The translations under genes and the position numbers were made by a program. Positions 44,401-52,669 of a stretch of DNA of 64,000 nt are shown here, piece after piece (positions within the stretch are counted from its first letter, which is position 1; each line of letters starts with the position of its first letter). The notes below the pieces were generated by a model. It worked only from the letters and a program-made list of their open reading frames with translations, was not told the DNA's origin and searched no databases. Source of the DNA: Paludibacteraceae bacterium. Lineage in GTDB: Bacteria > Bacteroidota > Bacteroidia > Bacteroidales > Paludibacteraceae. The stretch covers positions 1-64,000 of the forward strand of contig JAFPXH010000005.1 in NCBI GenBank assembly GCA_017394705.1, read 5' to 3'.

Positions 44401-45750
44401 GATGGCCGTATCGGTGGTGAAAATATATACGGGATAGACATTTACACGTAATTGATATACCGAGTCACAACCGGTTGTAACACTCGTCTGGCGGTCAAAA
44501 TAGTTGCCGCTTTGCGTAATCGTTTGTCCATGCCATTGAAGGGTTTCCTGATTGGAGATAGTTATAGTATCGTAATGGTGGAAACTCTGGCTTACACGAA
44601 CAATGGTGGTCACAACACTATCGCAGCCGAAGGCCGTTTTCAGACTATCAGTAATGAGGGTGTCAGAAGAGATTTCATGCCTGCCAAAGAGTACAGTCCC
44701 GTTGTCGCAAATATTAAAATACTGGGTGTATTTATAATACGGATGTATCTGTAAATCAAGCTGATAAACACTATCTTGACCGGCCTTGGTGATGAGACTG
44801 TCGTAATATGTTCCGGAAACGGAATATTTTTTTCCTCTCCATTCATAGTAACTCAACTCAGCCGTCTGACAGAATTCCGCTTTATCTAAGAAATGATAGG
44901 ATGGGTTACGCTCAAGATGCAGATACCAGATACTATCACATCCATTGGTGGTGTATGAGCGGAATTCATAGTTACCGGGTTCGGAGTATGTCTCTCCGTT
45001 TCTCGACCAAGTATAAGTACTACCGTCATTTAAACCGGCATTATCAGTTCCGACAAAGCCGGCATGTGTGCGAACATGAATGATTTCAATGCTGTCGCAT
45101 CCATATACAGAGACCATACTATCCACAAAAGTACCGGCTATATTGTATTCTACACCTCGGTATATAATACTGGAACCCTCACAGAGATCAATCGTGCGGT
45201 GGAACGTATAGGTGGGATGAACTATCAGGTTCATCTGATATACACTGTCTGTATGATCAATAGTTTGCAGAGGATCGGAATAAACGCCGGCTTGATAATA
45301 CTTACGTCCACGCCATTCTACAGGAAGGTCAGACTGACAAACGGTGGTGTCAAATTGTATCAGGTGTGTAGCGAAGAAACGCACGTAGAGATGATAGACC
45401 GAGTCACAACCATGTTGCGTTGTATAATTAGCTTCATAAGTGCCGGATGTGCTAATCTCCCGTCCCTGCCAGAGAATAGGTATCTGGTTAACTGTAGCCG
45501 CCAAGGTGTCATAAAAATGGAACGCAGGATGAACATTGACGATGTATCTGAGTACACTGTCTTTGCCGGCTTTGTTAAGAAGTGTATCATAGTATATGCC
45601 GGTCTCTGTAATCTCGTTCCCGTTAATCTGCAGATGATCACCCTGGCATATCTCTGCGCGGAACGTGGTATACGTCGGAGTAGTTGCTGCCAATACAGGC
45701 AGGATCGCAAGCCCCAAGAGGAACATCAGACCAATATATAATCGTTTCAT
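38473..45750 (-). CDS. Giant repeat protein secreted by the type IX system, probable adhesin
   Basis: About 2425 residues (the ATG at 45756 would add two). Signal peptide MKRLYIGLMFLLGLAILPVL ending at AAT. Then close to forty modules of 45-65 residues, each built as [W-x-G-R/K] - [sG-x-Y-y-D-t-L] - [G-C/Y-DSi] - [L-x-L-x-V-x-P-x-Y]. The modules cycle in threes: A (no leading Cys, ends GCDSI), B (starts ICQSELPY-W, ends GYDSI or GQDSV) and C (starts LCxG, ends GCDSI). The final about 75 residues are a T9SS type A sorting domain (VYPNSAP, VYSATGTL, GIYFIR, ending KILLY). Expected at the cell surface, likely disulphide-stabilised. Forms an operon with the barrel gene 17 bp upstream. Confidence 0.88.
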   Translation of the reverse strand: MKRLYIGLMFLLGLAILPVLAATTPTYTTFRAEICQGDHLQINGNEITETGIYYDTLLNKAGKDSVLRYIVNVHPAFHFYDTLAATVNQIPILWQGREISTSGTYEANYTTQHGCDSVYHLYVRFFATHLIQFDTTVCQSDLPVEWRGRKYYQAGVYSDPLQTIDHTDSVYQMNLIVHPTYTFHRTIDLCEGSSIIYRGVEYNIAGTFVDSMVSVYGCDSIEIIHVRTHAGFVGTDNAGLNDGSTYTWSRNGETYSEPGNYEFRSYTTNGCDSIWYLHLERNPSYHFLDKAEFCQTAELSYYEWRGKKYSVSGTYYDSLITKAGQDSVYQLDLQIHPYYKYTQYFNICDNGTVLFGRHEISSDTLITDSLKTAFGCDSVVTTIVRVSQSFHHYDTITISNQETLQWHGQTITQSGNYFDRQTSVTTGCDSVYQLRVNVYPVYIFTTDTAICQTEAPFIWRGKECSQLGTHTYEDRYTTVHGYDSIYRLNLTVSPAYNFDHNIYLCPGNTEEFRGVVYDQAGEYTQVLRSSAGCDSICHVHVSVLEGYFFREYATINDGESYYWPRNGATYTQPGTYELKEKTQDGCDSIYMLSITRNVSYFFPETVVTCALDTLPYYIWRDHHLSESGVYYDSLYTVAGQDSVYQLTLTIAERYDKYEYREMCREGDSFLWHEYKVDKAGEYIDTMRTYLGCDSICHLIVNFNRYEIQLYDTICDGDTLYWQDYTITRGDTLYTKRLPGEHDCDSILKLQITMYHPFMSDGYDTICESQLLAGEQYLWGPNNSPLRLNQGSDGHFRDSTFASCDSLHFFHLHVLRERIGMDSITICDGDSVERIMYDGRSRWFTKAGRYYDTIPAYGQSQRYSCDSIVCYFVQVYSRPNDTITRHVSDKKLPYLWKSYAITETGFYADTVTMTTSGCDSITVLHLIVDTTYFFEDSIKICRPHYHGENHPLNTPYLWDGHKRPGKKNYEIFTAGVYYDSLRTTITNVDSIYKLKVDTFPIYHFNFIRDMCDGDSVFVGGAWQTKGGTYRDTLKTLDGCDSIIQLTVNLLPSYLISQTASISEVETYTWKLSDTQGNHHEHVLSIPGVYYDTLTSVRGCDSIVALQLNVHPLYDQHDTVVICQSELPYQWNGHHGNQNIYEAGVYYDTLQTVAGYDSTFVLHLTILPSYRTRLLFSTCAGDSIQYNNVWYKAPGIYTDTLLTREGCDSVITIQFEWRQKYYIEREPVVKDDKTPYVWTEGHITRTLTHSGMYYDTLQASTGCDSIIALSLTVYPTYSFDENVIICQSETPYEWHNKQYWTTGDYVDSLQTVAHYDSIFHLHLTVRDTAYVDYQASICRGETFVYNGKTYSKGGVYLDTLKTAQGCDSIVIIRVQELPDYLISDTAAVANREPYLWCGQILTHSGVYYDRLTSTMTGCDSVYELVLTVYDKEQFRSTTITVCENELPYHWKDKWLSKDTLFYDTITTSDVDTIWRVDFRVIKMEYETIQEVLCAGDVYTFNGKTYTRDTLVYDTIFNGTSCGKEYTLYLHFRHPRHFNFNAKTASDKPYRWAVEDTVYNLRFTGDYEHIVRTKDGKCDSLIYALHLSVGQVYHFRDSITLCQNELPYLWHQQMIYEAGMYYDSLQTKAGYDSIYTLKVLEIKPSYYAEQAIDLCSGAGTFHFRGKKYSENGIFYDTIPSISGCDSIYKIIVRVHPSYHIYDTVHISDKEQYVFDGRTLTKSGNYEALAKTKDSGCDSIVYLTLYVHPSYLFESNESICEKDTFEWRGRKLYKEGFYHDSLLTKQGYDSVYHLNLTVNKTYFIQEAVEVCPNRTTFLHGIDISQPGVYLDTLHTTCCGCDSVYQITVNWTRSFRQEFSDSICQGEKYHFYGVDYTKSGTYKYEIGCDSTIILHLKVMERDFVEQRVVISEEDLPYRYKGEEYYQSGIYRDTLTNRNGCDSIIILNLIISDHISAWEQIPLCPGSEIRIDTMVITKSGLYTFLRRSQVSGKMDSLYRVEVYDAPAYDLPTAVVNICQGDTFTYCNQKFWFSGHYDFHLKTKDGCDSLMHLDLTVNPTYQFYTDAAIADYQTYAWYGREYNQTGSYDRTWLSRNGCDSTYTLRLNVVPTKYENTIDTICVGQHYNWRGKTIDAEGTYTDTLLALPTTSTIYTLQLTALHPTLITGATVSEVCADEETFDIAFTFSGDAPTHYSIYFDQFAKNEGFRDVLNQPFLEDNIAQAQMPQKNEVLYLEHTAYVRPDYYSMRLVLDNGVCGLSRSDSLVLLVKYPSWIIEQNWGDVVAPLKPELNGGYNFAQTEWYVNGALQTNNALGYLYNKALHEGDEVIMMAKRRGDSYAIPSCPLIIQRAPVDVYTTPILVYPNSAPRHAPFINIEAQAGGHYEVYSATGTLITDGELMKGLTQLQLPGISGIYFIRTTHNDATDTHKILLY

Positions 45751-45772
45751 CGTCATGTACTATCTGTTTAGC

Positions 45773-46714
45773 CTATTGGTAACACATACAACCGTGATGG
45801 AAACCGGAACGCGCTGTGCGACTGCCGCCAATCATGTACGTAATTTTAGCACCCGCAAAGAATGGAACGGTGCGGTTTGGAGTACCAAAGGTGTTCATAT
45901 AAGGGTAAACGGTGGCTTTTGTGGCATCTCTTTGTTCCGGGGTGATAGCACTTTGTGGTACATCCCAGCCCTTTGCAAGGTTATTCAGTCCGTACTCAAA
46001 ATAGAAACTCAATTTCGCTACGTGGCATACGCGGCTACGCGAAGGCATTGATGACAACAGGTCATATCCAATCTCACCGATAAGCGAAGCACCGATATTC
46101 AGACGGTTATCATACGTATTATTAAACGGATAATCGGTATAACCTTTGTCCGGCATATCGCGGAACGTGACGTTATATTCGTGGTTCGTTGCACTAAGGT
46201 TATATGAACCCGTAGTGCGCGTCGTAGGATGAATGGCATAACTCAACTTCAGGCCCGCGCCCAGATGAAAACCATGGGTGTAATAGCCAAAGAGAATAGG
46301 GATGTCCAGAAAATTCCATTTCACCTCATCCGTCTGCGACACACGGTAATGAAGAGTAGCTGCCTTACCCTGCGTATCAAAACCCTCATAGTCGATGGTA
46401 TAAGGATCCAACTGAAGTTGCGAACGATGGAATGAGAACTGCACACCTACATTGGTCCAGAAACCGCTATTGCGAAACTCGTAACCAACTCCCACACCTC
46501 CACCGAGCGAACCGATAGGAAGCACGCCTATCGCACGCGTGTCCAACATCGAATAGCCGATAATACCGCTTATATAGCCGAAATGATAATTATCGCCGTC
46601 CAAACCTCCACTACCTCTACGGCGATACTGCGCCGATAAGGGAAGACAAAAAACAATCATTAGCAGGACCGCTAATGTGACTCCTATTTTAGTATGTGTG
46701 GATGTGTGTCGCAT
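45773..46714 (-). CDS. Outer-membrane beta-barrel protein (PorT-like)
   Basis: 313 residues with a signal peptide ending at LSAQ (about residue 28). Alternating hydrophobic strands with glycine turns (LGGGVGVGYEF, TNVGVQFSFHRSQLQL, FHLGAGLKLSYAI, LNIGASLIGEIGYDL, AKLSFYFEYGLN, PFFAGAKITYMIG) point to an 8- to 12-strand barrel of the PorT/outer-membrane-protein type. The basic RRRGSGG stretch follows the cleavage site. It is first in an operon with the giant T9SS-secreted protein, so it may help its surface anchoring or export, as PorP/SprF-like proteins do for their partners; that link is inferred from position only. Confidence 0.7.
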   Translation of the reverse strand: MRHTSTHTKIGVTLAVLLMIVFCLPLSAQYRRRGSGGLDGDNYHFGYISGIIGYSMLDTRAIGVLPIGSLGGGVGVGYEFRNSGFWTNVGVQFSFHRSQLQLDPYTIDYEGFDTQGKAATLHYRVSQTDEVKWNFLDIPILFGYYTHGFHLGAGLKLSYAIHPTTRTTGSYNLSATNHEYNVTFRDMPDKGYTDYPFNNTYDNRLNIGASLIGEIGYDLLSSMPSRSRVCHVAKLSFYFEYGLNNLAKGWDVPQSAITPEQRDATKATVYPYMNTFGTPNRTVPFFAGAKITYMIGGSRTARSGFHHGCMCYQ

Positions 46715-46748
46715 GTGTGCACATATATGCGCGGTGTGATTTCGGCCG

Positions 46749-46779
46749 CAAAGTTACAATTTTTTTGTGATATATCAAA
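46749..46779 (-). promoter_or_regulatory. Promoter of the barrel / giant adhesin operon
   Basis: Minus strand TTTG (46779-46776), 19 nt, TAACTTTG (46756-46749), 34 nt before the ATG. Confidence 0.7.
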
Positions 46780-46805
46780 AAATTTGTGAAAATTTAATTG
46801 ATTTT

Positions 46806-46837
46806 TTTGTTTTAACGGAAAAAAAACACTAATTTTG
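46806..46837 (+). promoter_or_regulatory. Promoter of korAB
   Basis: TTTG (46806-46809), 20 nt, TAATTTTG (46830-46837). The -7 box overlaps a TTG that begins the longest frame, so the real korA start must be further on. Confidence 0.7.
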
Positions 46838-46864
46838 CACCAGATTTTGAAAATAATACCAGTT

Positions 46865-48742
46865 GTGAAACAAATTGTAGTTCGTTTTTGCGGAGACTCG
46901 GGCGACGGAATGCAGTTGACGGGAAATCTTTTTTCCTCGCTTAGTGCCATTCTTGGTCATGAGATTTCCACGCTGCCGGATTTTCCTGCAGAGATACGCG
47001 CACCGCAAGGTACTTTGGGTGGCGTAAGTGGTTTCCAAGTAGAGTTAGGTTCTGAAGTTTATACGCCCGGTGATAAAGCGGACGTTATTGTGGCGATGAA
47101 TGCTGCGGCGTTGAAAGTGTGTACGCTCGGTAGTCATTTCAATCATCCGCAGGCACATTATGACGACCAGTTCGCGTTATATCATCGACATGCGATAGTA
47201 ATCGTAGATACAGACTCACTGAGTGATAAAGATTTAGAGAAAGCGCAGTATCACACGGATAATCCGTTCATGGAATTGGAAATTCCTGAGAGCGTGCAGA
47301 TTGTTCCTGTCGCGCTGACCACGTTGACCAAGGAGGCGCTAAAAGATTTTGACATGGACAATAAATCGATGCTCAAAAGTCGTAATATGTTCGCACTTGG
47401 TTTGGTGTGCTGGCTATTTGATGAACCCATGGATGAAGCTATCCATTTATTGGAAGATAAATTCAAAAAGAAACCGACGCTCATCGCACCAAATACCAAG
47501 GTGATGGTGGACGGATATAACTATGGTCAGAATTTAGCGCTGAGTATCCATCAGATACATATTGACGGTCAACCTAATGAAGCGCATGGCACTTATACCT
47601 CTATTGCCGGCAATAAAGCCACCGCGTGGGGACTGATTGCCGCTGCAGAGAAAGCCGGCAAGCGCCTGTTTCTCGGTTCATATCCTATTACGCCAGCCAC
47701 AGATATCTTGCATGAGTTGGCCGGACGAAAAGATATGAATGTAATGGCAGTGCAAGCCGAGGACGAGATCGCCGGCGTATGCACGGCCATCGGCGCAGCG
47801 TTTGCAGGCGATTTGGCTTGTACTTCGACAAGCGGACCTGGTCTGAGCCTAAAGAGTGAAGCCATTGGGTTGGCTGTTATGGCAGAATTACCTTTGGTGG
47901 TTATTGATGTGCAGCGTGGGGGACCGAGTACCGGTCTGCCTACAAAAACCGAGCAGACGGACTTACTGCAAGCCTTGTATGGTCGTAATGGCGAGTGTCC
48001 GGCAGTCGTCATCGCCGCTTCGAGCAGCGCCAACTGTTTTGATTATGCCTATGAAGCATGCCGTTTGGCGCTGGAGAACATGACACCGGTCATTTTATTG
48101 ACTGATACGTATCTGGCCAATGGTACAGCGCTTTGGCGTATTCCCCAATTAGCAGAATTGCCGGCTATTCATCCGCAGAGCGTGCCGGAAGAGTTGAAAG
48201 GTAAATATAATCCTGCTTTACGTGACGAGCGCGGTGTTCGGTATTGGGCTTTCCCCGGAATGGCGGGCTATGAGCACCGTAATATAGGTTTGGAGCGCGA
48301 TGCCCAACGAGGTACTATTTCCACGAACCCCGAGAACCACGAACAGATGGTGCGTGCACGTCAGGCAAAGATAGCGCAGATAGCAAATCAGATACCGGAG
48401 TTGAAGGTGATAAAATCACCAGAAACCAATGAAAATTCACCCATGAGTAACACAACATTGCTTGTCGGATGGGGCAGTACGGAGGGCCATCTGCACGCTG
48501 CGGCTAACGAATTGAACTGTGATCTCGCTCAATTCAATTATATTAATCCTTTGCCGCGTAATACACGCGAAGTGCTGAGTAAGTACAAGCGAATTGTTGT
48601 TTGCGAACTCAATACAGGACAATTCGCCGCATATCTTCGTTCGCAGTTACCTGAATTGCGAATAGAGCAATATAACGAAATACAGGGACAACCCTTTGCG
48701 GTTGAACGTATTGTGAAATTTGTAAAATCAATAGTCGACTAG
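46865..48742 (+). CDS. korA: 2-oxoacid:ferredoxin oxidoreductase, fused gamma-alpha subunit
   Basis: With korB it converts 2-oxoglutarate and CoA to succinyl-CoA, CO2 and reduced ferredoxin, or runs in reverse. About 625 residues from GTG 46865 (VKQIVVRFCGDSGDGMQ); a TTG at 46847 is an alternative. The gamma domain comes first (GDSGDGMQLTGNLF, PQGTLGGVSGFQVELGS), then the alpha pyrimidine-binding domain (GSYPITPATDILHEL, TSTSGPGLSLKSEA, QRGGPSTGLPTKTEQ) and the C-terminal region near residue 560. The fused order is usual in Bacteroidetes. No separate ferredoxin-like delta subunit is nearby. korB follows 32 bp later. Confidence 0.93.
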   Translation: MKQIVVRFCGDSGDGMQLTGNLFSSLSAILGHEISTLPDFPAEIRAPQGTLGGVSGFQVELGSEVYTPGDKADVIVAMNAAALKVCTLGSHFNHPQAHYDDQFALYHRHAIVIVDTDSLSDKDLEKAQYHTDNPFMELEIPESVQIVPVALTTLTKEALKDFDMDNKSMLKSRNMFALGLVCWLFDEPMDEAIHLLEDKFKKKPTLIAPNTKVMVDGYNYGQNLALSIHQIHIDGQPNEAHGTYTSIAGNKATAWGLIAAAEKAGKRLFLGSYPITPATDILHELAGRKDMNVMAVQAEDEIAGVCTAIGAAFAGDLACTSTSGPGLSLKSEAIGLAVMAELPLVVIDVQRGGPSTGLPTKTEQTDLLQALYGRNGECPAVVIAASSSANCFDYAYEACRLALENMTPVILLTDTYLANGTALWRIPQLAELPAIHPQSVPEELKGKYNPALRDERGVRYWAFPGMAGYEHRNIGLERDAQRGTISTNPENHEQMVRARQAKIAQIANQIPELKVIKSPETNENSPMSNTTLLVGWGSTEGHLHAAANELNCDLAQFNYINPLPRNTREVLSKYKRIVVCELNTGQFAAYLRSQLPELRIEQYNEIQGQPFAVERIVKFVKSIVD

Positions 48743-48774
48743 CATTATCGTCAACTAGTAAACAAGTAAAGATT

Positions 48775-49809
48775 ATGGAAGCCTCTCAATTTAAATCAGA
48801 TCAATACGTTCGTTTTTGCCCGGGGTGCGGTGATCATGCTATCTGCATGGCGCTACAGAAAGCCATGGCACAGATAGGAATTCCTACCCATCAAGTGGCT
48901 GTAATTTCAGGTATCGGTTGTTCCAGTCGTATGCCGCATTATTTGAATACCTATGGTTTTAATACGATCCATGGTCGAGGTGGAGCCATCGCGACAGGTG
49001 TCAAGACCAGCCATCCGGAGTTGACGGTCTGGCAGATGTCCGGAGATGGTGATTGTTTGGCTATAGGCGGCAACCATTTTATTCATGAAATTCGCCGTAA
49101 TGTAGATTTGAATGTATGCATGTTCAATAACCGTATATATGGCTTGACGAAAGGCCAATATTCGCCTACAAGCCCCAAGGGCTTCATCTCCAAGTCTTCT
49201 CCTTTCGGAACCGTTGAACGCCCGTTCATACCTGCGGAATTAGTTTTAGGGGCCAGAGGGACCTTTTTCGCGCGCACGCTTGATGTTGATATGCCGACGA
49301 CAGTAGATTGTTTTGTGGCGGCGCAGCAGCACAAAGGGTGTTCTATTGTTGAATGTCTGGTGAATTGTGTGATTTTTAATAACGGCACACATGCCTGGAT
49401 AGCCGATCGCGATCAACGTGCAGAGCATTCGATTGTGTTGAAACATGGTGAGAAAATGATTTTCGGAGCAGATAAAGATAAAGGCTTAGCGGTGGTGATT
49501 GACCAGCAGACCTTTGTTCCGCATATCATTGTTGTTCCGGCTGATGATTCCCGTGTGCTGACGCACGATGCACATCAACAGGACCCGACTTTACATCGTC
49601 TATTGGCTCTAATGGGGCAGAACAAGGTGGAAAATGTGAATGCGGATGAACAGAACGACAATCTCCCCATTGCGCTCGGCGTGATTCGCGATGTGGAAGC
49701 AGAGACGTATGAAGAAGCTGTTAATCAGCAGATTGCGAGTGTCCGTGAGAAATCAAAAGTACACACGTTCGATGAGTTGACGGCTACCCTCGATACTTTC
49801 CTTCTGTAG
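48775..49809 (+). CDS. korB: 2-oxoacid:ferredoxin oxidoreductase beta subunit
   Basis: TPP-binding subunit, 344 residues. N-terminal [18 protein letters not shown] (about 15-32), TPP/Mg motif [19 protein letters not shown] (about 87-105) and the [16 protein letters not shown] loop. The PSPKGF-like segment typical of this subunit follows. Partner of korA. The 3' end overlaps the convergent rsgA by 26 bp. Confidence 0.95.
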   Translation: MEASQFKSDQYVRFCPGCGDHAICMALQKAMAQIGIPTHQVAVISGIGCSSRMPHYLNTYGFNTIHGRGGAIATGVKTSHPELTVWQMSGDGDCLAIGGNHFIHEIRRNVDLNVCMFNNRIYGLTKGQYSPTSPKGFISKSSPFGTVERPFIPAELVLGARGTFFARTLDVDMPTTVDCFVAAQQHKGCSIVECLVNCVIFNNGTHAWIADRDQRAEHSIVLKHGEKMIFGADKDKGLAVVIDQQTFVPHIIVVPADDSRVLTHDAHQQDPTLHRLLALMGQNKVENVNADEQNDNLPIALGVIRDVEAETYEEAVNQQIASVREKSKVHTFDELTATLDTFLL

Positions 49810-50719
49810 TATCGCCGAGCAAGGATAGGTAGGAGTCATAGCGTGAAATAGCTATGGCTCCTTTTATTACGGCCTCTTGCACGGCACAACCGGGTTCTCC
49901 AGTGTGTGTACAGTTATTAAAGCGGCACTCGTGCGAGGTATGGAAGATTTCCCGGAAATAATGGCCCACCTCTTCTTTTGCGAAGTCAACGCTTCCAAAC
50001 CCTTTGATGCCCGGTGTATCAATAACTGCGCCGGAAGGCAGAAAATACATCTCCGAGAAGGTGGTTGTATGCATTCCTGTGTCATGCGCCGAAGAAATCA
50101 CTCCCGTGCGGGTCATCTCACGGCCGAAAAGAGCATTCAACAGTGTTGATTTGCCGACACCCGAATTGCCGGAGAGCAGTGTTGTACGGCCGGCTAATAA
50201 GGCTTGGAGTGCATCGTGACTGTCTTGGTCGTCGGACAGATGTTTGGCTGAAATCGCCAGCGTGGGGTAGTCCAGCGATTCATATAATGCGCGCAGTTCT
50301 CCCAGTCGTTCTTTTTCTTCTGCTGTTAGGAGATCAATCTTATTAAAAATAATGAGCGCGCGCACGCGATATGCCTCGCAAGTTGCCAAAAATCGATCTA
50401 TGAAGGTAGTACTCGTTGCCGGATGATTGACGGTGACGATAAGCGCAACCTGGTCTATATTTGCAGCTAAGATATGACTCTCTTTGCTTAGATTGGTAGC
50501 CTTGCGAATAATATAATTGCGTCGCGGTTCAATCTCTTGGATCCAATTGGTACCATCCGGAAGAGTTTGTATCTCTACATAGTCGCCCACAGCGACAGGA
50601 TTGGTGCTACGAATGCCTCGAATGCGGAAATTGCCTTTTATATGGCACTCCATATCACATCCATCGTCCTTGCGAACGATGTAACTGCTTCCTGTCGATT
50701 TAATGACTAATCCTCTCAC
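49784..50719 (-). CDS. rsgA: Small ribosomal subunit biogenesis GTPase RsgA
   Basis: Circularly permuted GTPase that helps the 30S subunit mature. 311 residues. N-terminal OB fold, NKIDLL (G4), then [17 protein letters not shown] (G1), DTPGIKGFG (G3) and the zinc knuckle [14 protein letters not shown]. The start is GTG at 50719, sharing one base with the TAG of frr (TAGTG), so it is coupled to frr. Confidence 0.96.
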   Translation of the reverse strand: MRGLVIKSTGSSYIVRKDDGCDMECHIKGNFRIRGIRSTNPVAVGDYVEIQTLPDGTNWIQEIEPRRNYIIRKATNLSKESHILAANIDQVALIVTVNHPATSTTFIDRFLATCEAYRVRALIIFNKIDLLTAEEKERLGELRALYESLDYPTLAISAKHLSDDQDSHDALQALLAGRTTLLSGNSGVGKSTLLNALFGREMTRTGVISSAHDTGMHTTTFSEMYFLPSGAVIDTPGIKGFGSVDFAKEEVGHYFREIFHTSHECRFNNCTHTGEPGCAVQEAVIKGAIAISRYDSYLSLLGDTTEGKYRG

Positions 50720-51282
50720 TATACCGTCATGATTTCTTTTTCTTTGGCGGCATACAGGGCTTCCACTTTCGCGATAAATTTATCGTGAGTCTTTTGCATC
50801 TCCTCTTCCGCGTCTTTCTCAATATCCTCGCTCAGACCATTCTTGACAAGTTTCTTAAACTCCTCAATTGCTTCGCGACGGGCATTACGGATAGACATTT
50901 TCGCTTCCTCCAGTTCACCTTTGCATTGTTTGCAGAGGTCGCGACGACGCTCTTCGGTCAACGGCGGCAGGATAAGACGTATTGTTTCTCCGTTGTTAGA
51001 CGGTGCAAGACCGATGTTCGAGTTGATGATAGCGCGCTCTATATCGCCGATTAGTTTCTTCTCCCACGGCGTGATGGCGATAGTGCGTGCGTCAGGGGTG
51101 GTAACCGTGGCGCAACTGCTTAACGGAGACAAAGTGCCGTAATAATCGATTTTAATCGGATCTAGAATACGCGGGTTAGCTTTACCGGCACGGATGTGCT
51201 GGAGAGTGTCGTCCAGGTGTGCGACAGCATTCTGCATCTGCTCTTCGGCTGCAGCTTGGTAGAGTTCGAGTTCGTCGTTCAT
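50719..51282 (-). CDS. frr: Ribosome recycling factor
   Basis: Splits post-termination ribosomes with EF-G. 187 residues, normal size. Long helical bundle with the family segments [20 protein letters not shown] (about 31-50), [24 protein letters not shown] (in two pieces, about 92-115) and [12 protein letters not shown]. Between pyrH (4 bp upstream) and rsgA (overlapping); pyrH-frr is a widely conserved order. Confidence 0.97.
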   Translation of the reverse strand: MNDELELYQAAAEEQMQNAVAHLDDTLQHIRAGKANPRILDPIKIDYYGTLSPLSSCATVTTPDARTIAITPWEKKLIGDIERAIINSNIGLAPSNNGETIRLILPPLTEERRRDLCKQCKGELEEAKMSIRNARREAIEEFKKLVKNGLSEDIEKDAEEEMQKTHDKFIAKVEALYAAKEKEIMTV

Positions 51283-51286
51283 AATA

Positions 51287-51991
51287 TTATGGTTTTACGA
51301 GAGTGCCTATAGCCTCTCCGTTAATTACTTTTTCCAAATTGCCCTCAACATCCATATTGAAAACATAGATGGGCAGGCCGTTCTCCTTGGCCATCGCTGT
51401 TGCGGTGATGTCCATTACTTTGAGTCCGCGTTGTATCACTTCATCGTATGTGATTTCAGCAAACTTGGTAGCTTTGGGGTCTTTCTCCGGATCTGCGGTA
51501 TAGATGCCGTCTACTCTGGTTCCTTTGAGCATGACGTCCGCTTTGATTTCCAGTGCGCGTAGGCTCGAACCGGTGTCAGTGGTAAAATAGGGTGCGCCCG
51601 TTCCACCGGCAAGAATGACTACAGTTCCTTTCTCCAATAGGCGGATGGCTTTGGCTGGGTTGTAAAAATCTCCTACCGGTTCCATGCGGATGGAGGTAAG
51701 CACGCGTACCGGTTGTCCTATAGCTTCCAAAGCAGATTGTAATGCTAAAGCATTAATAACGGTAGCCAGCATTCCCATTTGGTCACCTTTGACGCGGTCG
51801 AAACCGCGTTGGGTACCACTTAAACCTCGGAATATATTACCGCCACCGATAACGATACCTATCTGCACACCGCGTTGGGCAATACTTTTGATTTGCTCGG
51901 CATATTGAGCCAAACGCTCGTCGTCAATGCCGTAACCTTGTTTTCCTTGAAGACTCTCGCCGGAGAGTTTTAATAAAATGCGTTTAAACAT
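51287..51991 (-). CDS. pyrH: UMP kinase
   Basis: Phosphorylates UMP to UDP. 234 residues from the ATG at 51991 (MFKRILLKLSGESLQG); the frame is open further upstream, but those residues are not pyrH-like and overlap the preceding gene. Motifs: LKLSGESLQG (about 6-15), VIGGGNIFRGLSGTQRGFDR (about 45-64), GDQMGMLATVINALAL, GTGAPYFTTDTGSSLRALE and KGTRVDGIYTADPEKDPKA. Followed by frr. Confidence 0.96.
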   Translation of the reverse strand: MFKRILLKLSGESLQGKQGYGIDDERLAQYAEQIKSIAQRGVQIGIVIGGGNIFRGLSGTQRGFDRVKGDQMGMLATVINALALQSALEAIGQPVRVLTSIRMEPVGDFYNPAKAIRLLEKGTVVILAGGTGAPYFTTDTGSSLRALEIKADVMLKGTRVDGIYTADPEKDPKATKFAEITYDEVIQRGLKVMDITATAMAKENGLPIYVFNMDVEGNLEKVINGEAIGTLVKP

Positions 51992-52004
51992 AATGTATTC
52001 GCGT

Positions 52005-52550
52005 TTATTGTTCGGGTTCGGAGTCATTCCGGTACCACGATGCATACATCGCATAATTGTTAGCAATCTTTTTATTGATTTCTTCCGTTTGCGCGGGGTC
52101 GGCTTTTTTGATGAATTTAGCCGGTACTCCTCCCCATATCTCATGCGGGCCTATCTGCGTTCCTTTTAAGACGAGGGCGTTGGCAGCCACAATGGCTCCC
52201 TCTCCCACGTGTGCTCCATCGAGTAGAGTGGCACCCATGCCAATGAGGGCGTAGTCATCTACATCGGCGCCATGAATAGTCACATTGTGCCCCACGGACA
52301 CATAGTCGCCAAGGTGGATGGTTGATTTTTGGTACAAGGTATGCAGTACAGCACCATCCTGGATATTACAATGCTTGCCGATGACGATGGTATTTACATC
52401 TCCCCGCAACACAGCGTTAAACCAGAGACTCGTTCCTTCCCCTACCGTCACATCCCCGACAACAGTTGCGTTCTCGGCCATGAAAACGTCGTCCGCGATG
52501 CACGGGGTGAGGAGTTCGCCGTTGCGATTTATGGATTTGATTAAGGCCAT
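52005..52550 (-). CDS. Gamma-carbonic-anhydrase-like hexapeptide protein
   Basis: 181 residues forming a left-handed beta helix of hexapeptide repeats (VVGDVTVGEG, ILRGDVNTIVIGKHCNIQDG-type). The three zinc-binding histidines of gamma carbonic anhydrases fit VLHT, VSVGHNVTIHGADV. Belongs to the PaaY/YrdA group, where carbonic anhydrase activity is often unproven. C-terminal helix follows IWGGVPAKFIKKA. Just upstream of pyrH on the same strand, with 13 bp to the pyrH start. Confidence 0.88.
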   Translation of the reverse strand: MALIKSINRNGELLTPCIADDVFMAENATVVGDVTVGEGTSLWFNAVLRGDVNTIVIGKHCNIQDGAVLHTLYQKSTIHLGDYVSVGHNVTIHGADVDDYALIGMGATLLDGAHVGEGAIVAANALVLKGTQIGPHEIWGGVPAKFIKKADPAQTEEINKKIANNYAMYASWYRNDSEPEQ

Positions 52551-52669
52551 AAAATTAATTAGATTAAGGACCGTTCACTGCGCTCACTAAAGGAGTAAGG
52601 AATAAAGACTAAAATGTTTTGTATAGTCGTATCTATTATGTCTTTACTCTTTTAGCATTGCGGTCTAAA

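Noticed and set aside
38473..45750. DNA tandem repeat or CRISPR inside the giant gene
   Set aside because: The repetition is at protein level; the DNA copies differ widely and one frame stays open across about 7.3 kb.
46835..46864. TTG start of korA at 46835
   Set aside because: The TTG is part of the promoter -7 box, so the transcript begins after it.
51992..52144. N-terminal extension of pyrH
   Set aside because: Out of line with the family, basic and overlapping the carbonic-anhydrase-like gene; the ATG at 51991 gives the usual length.
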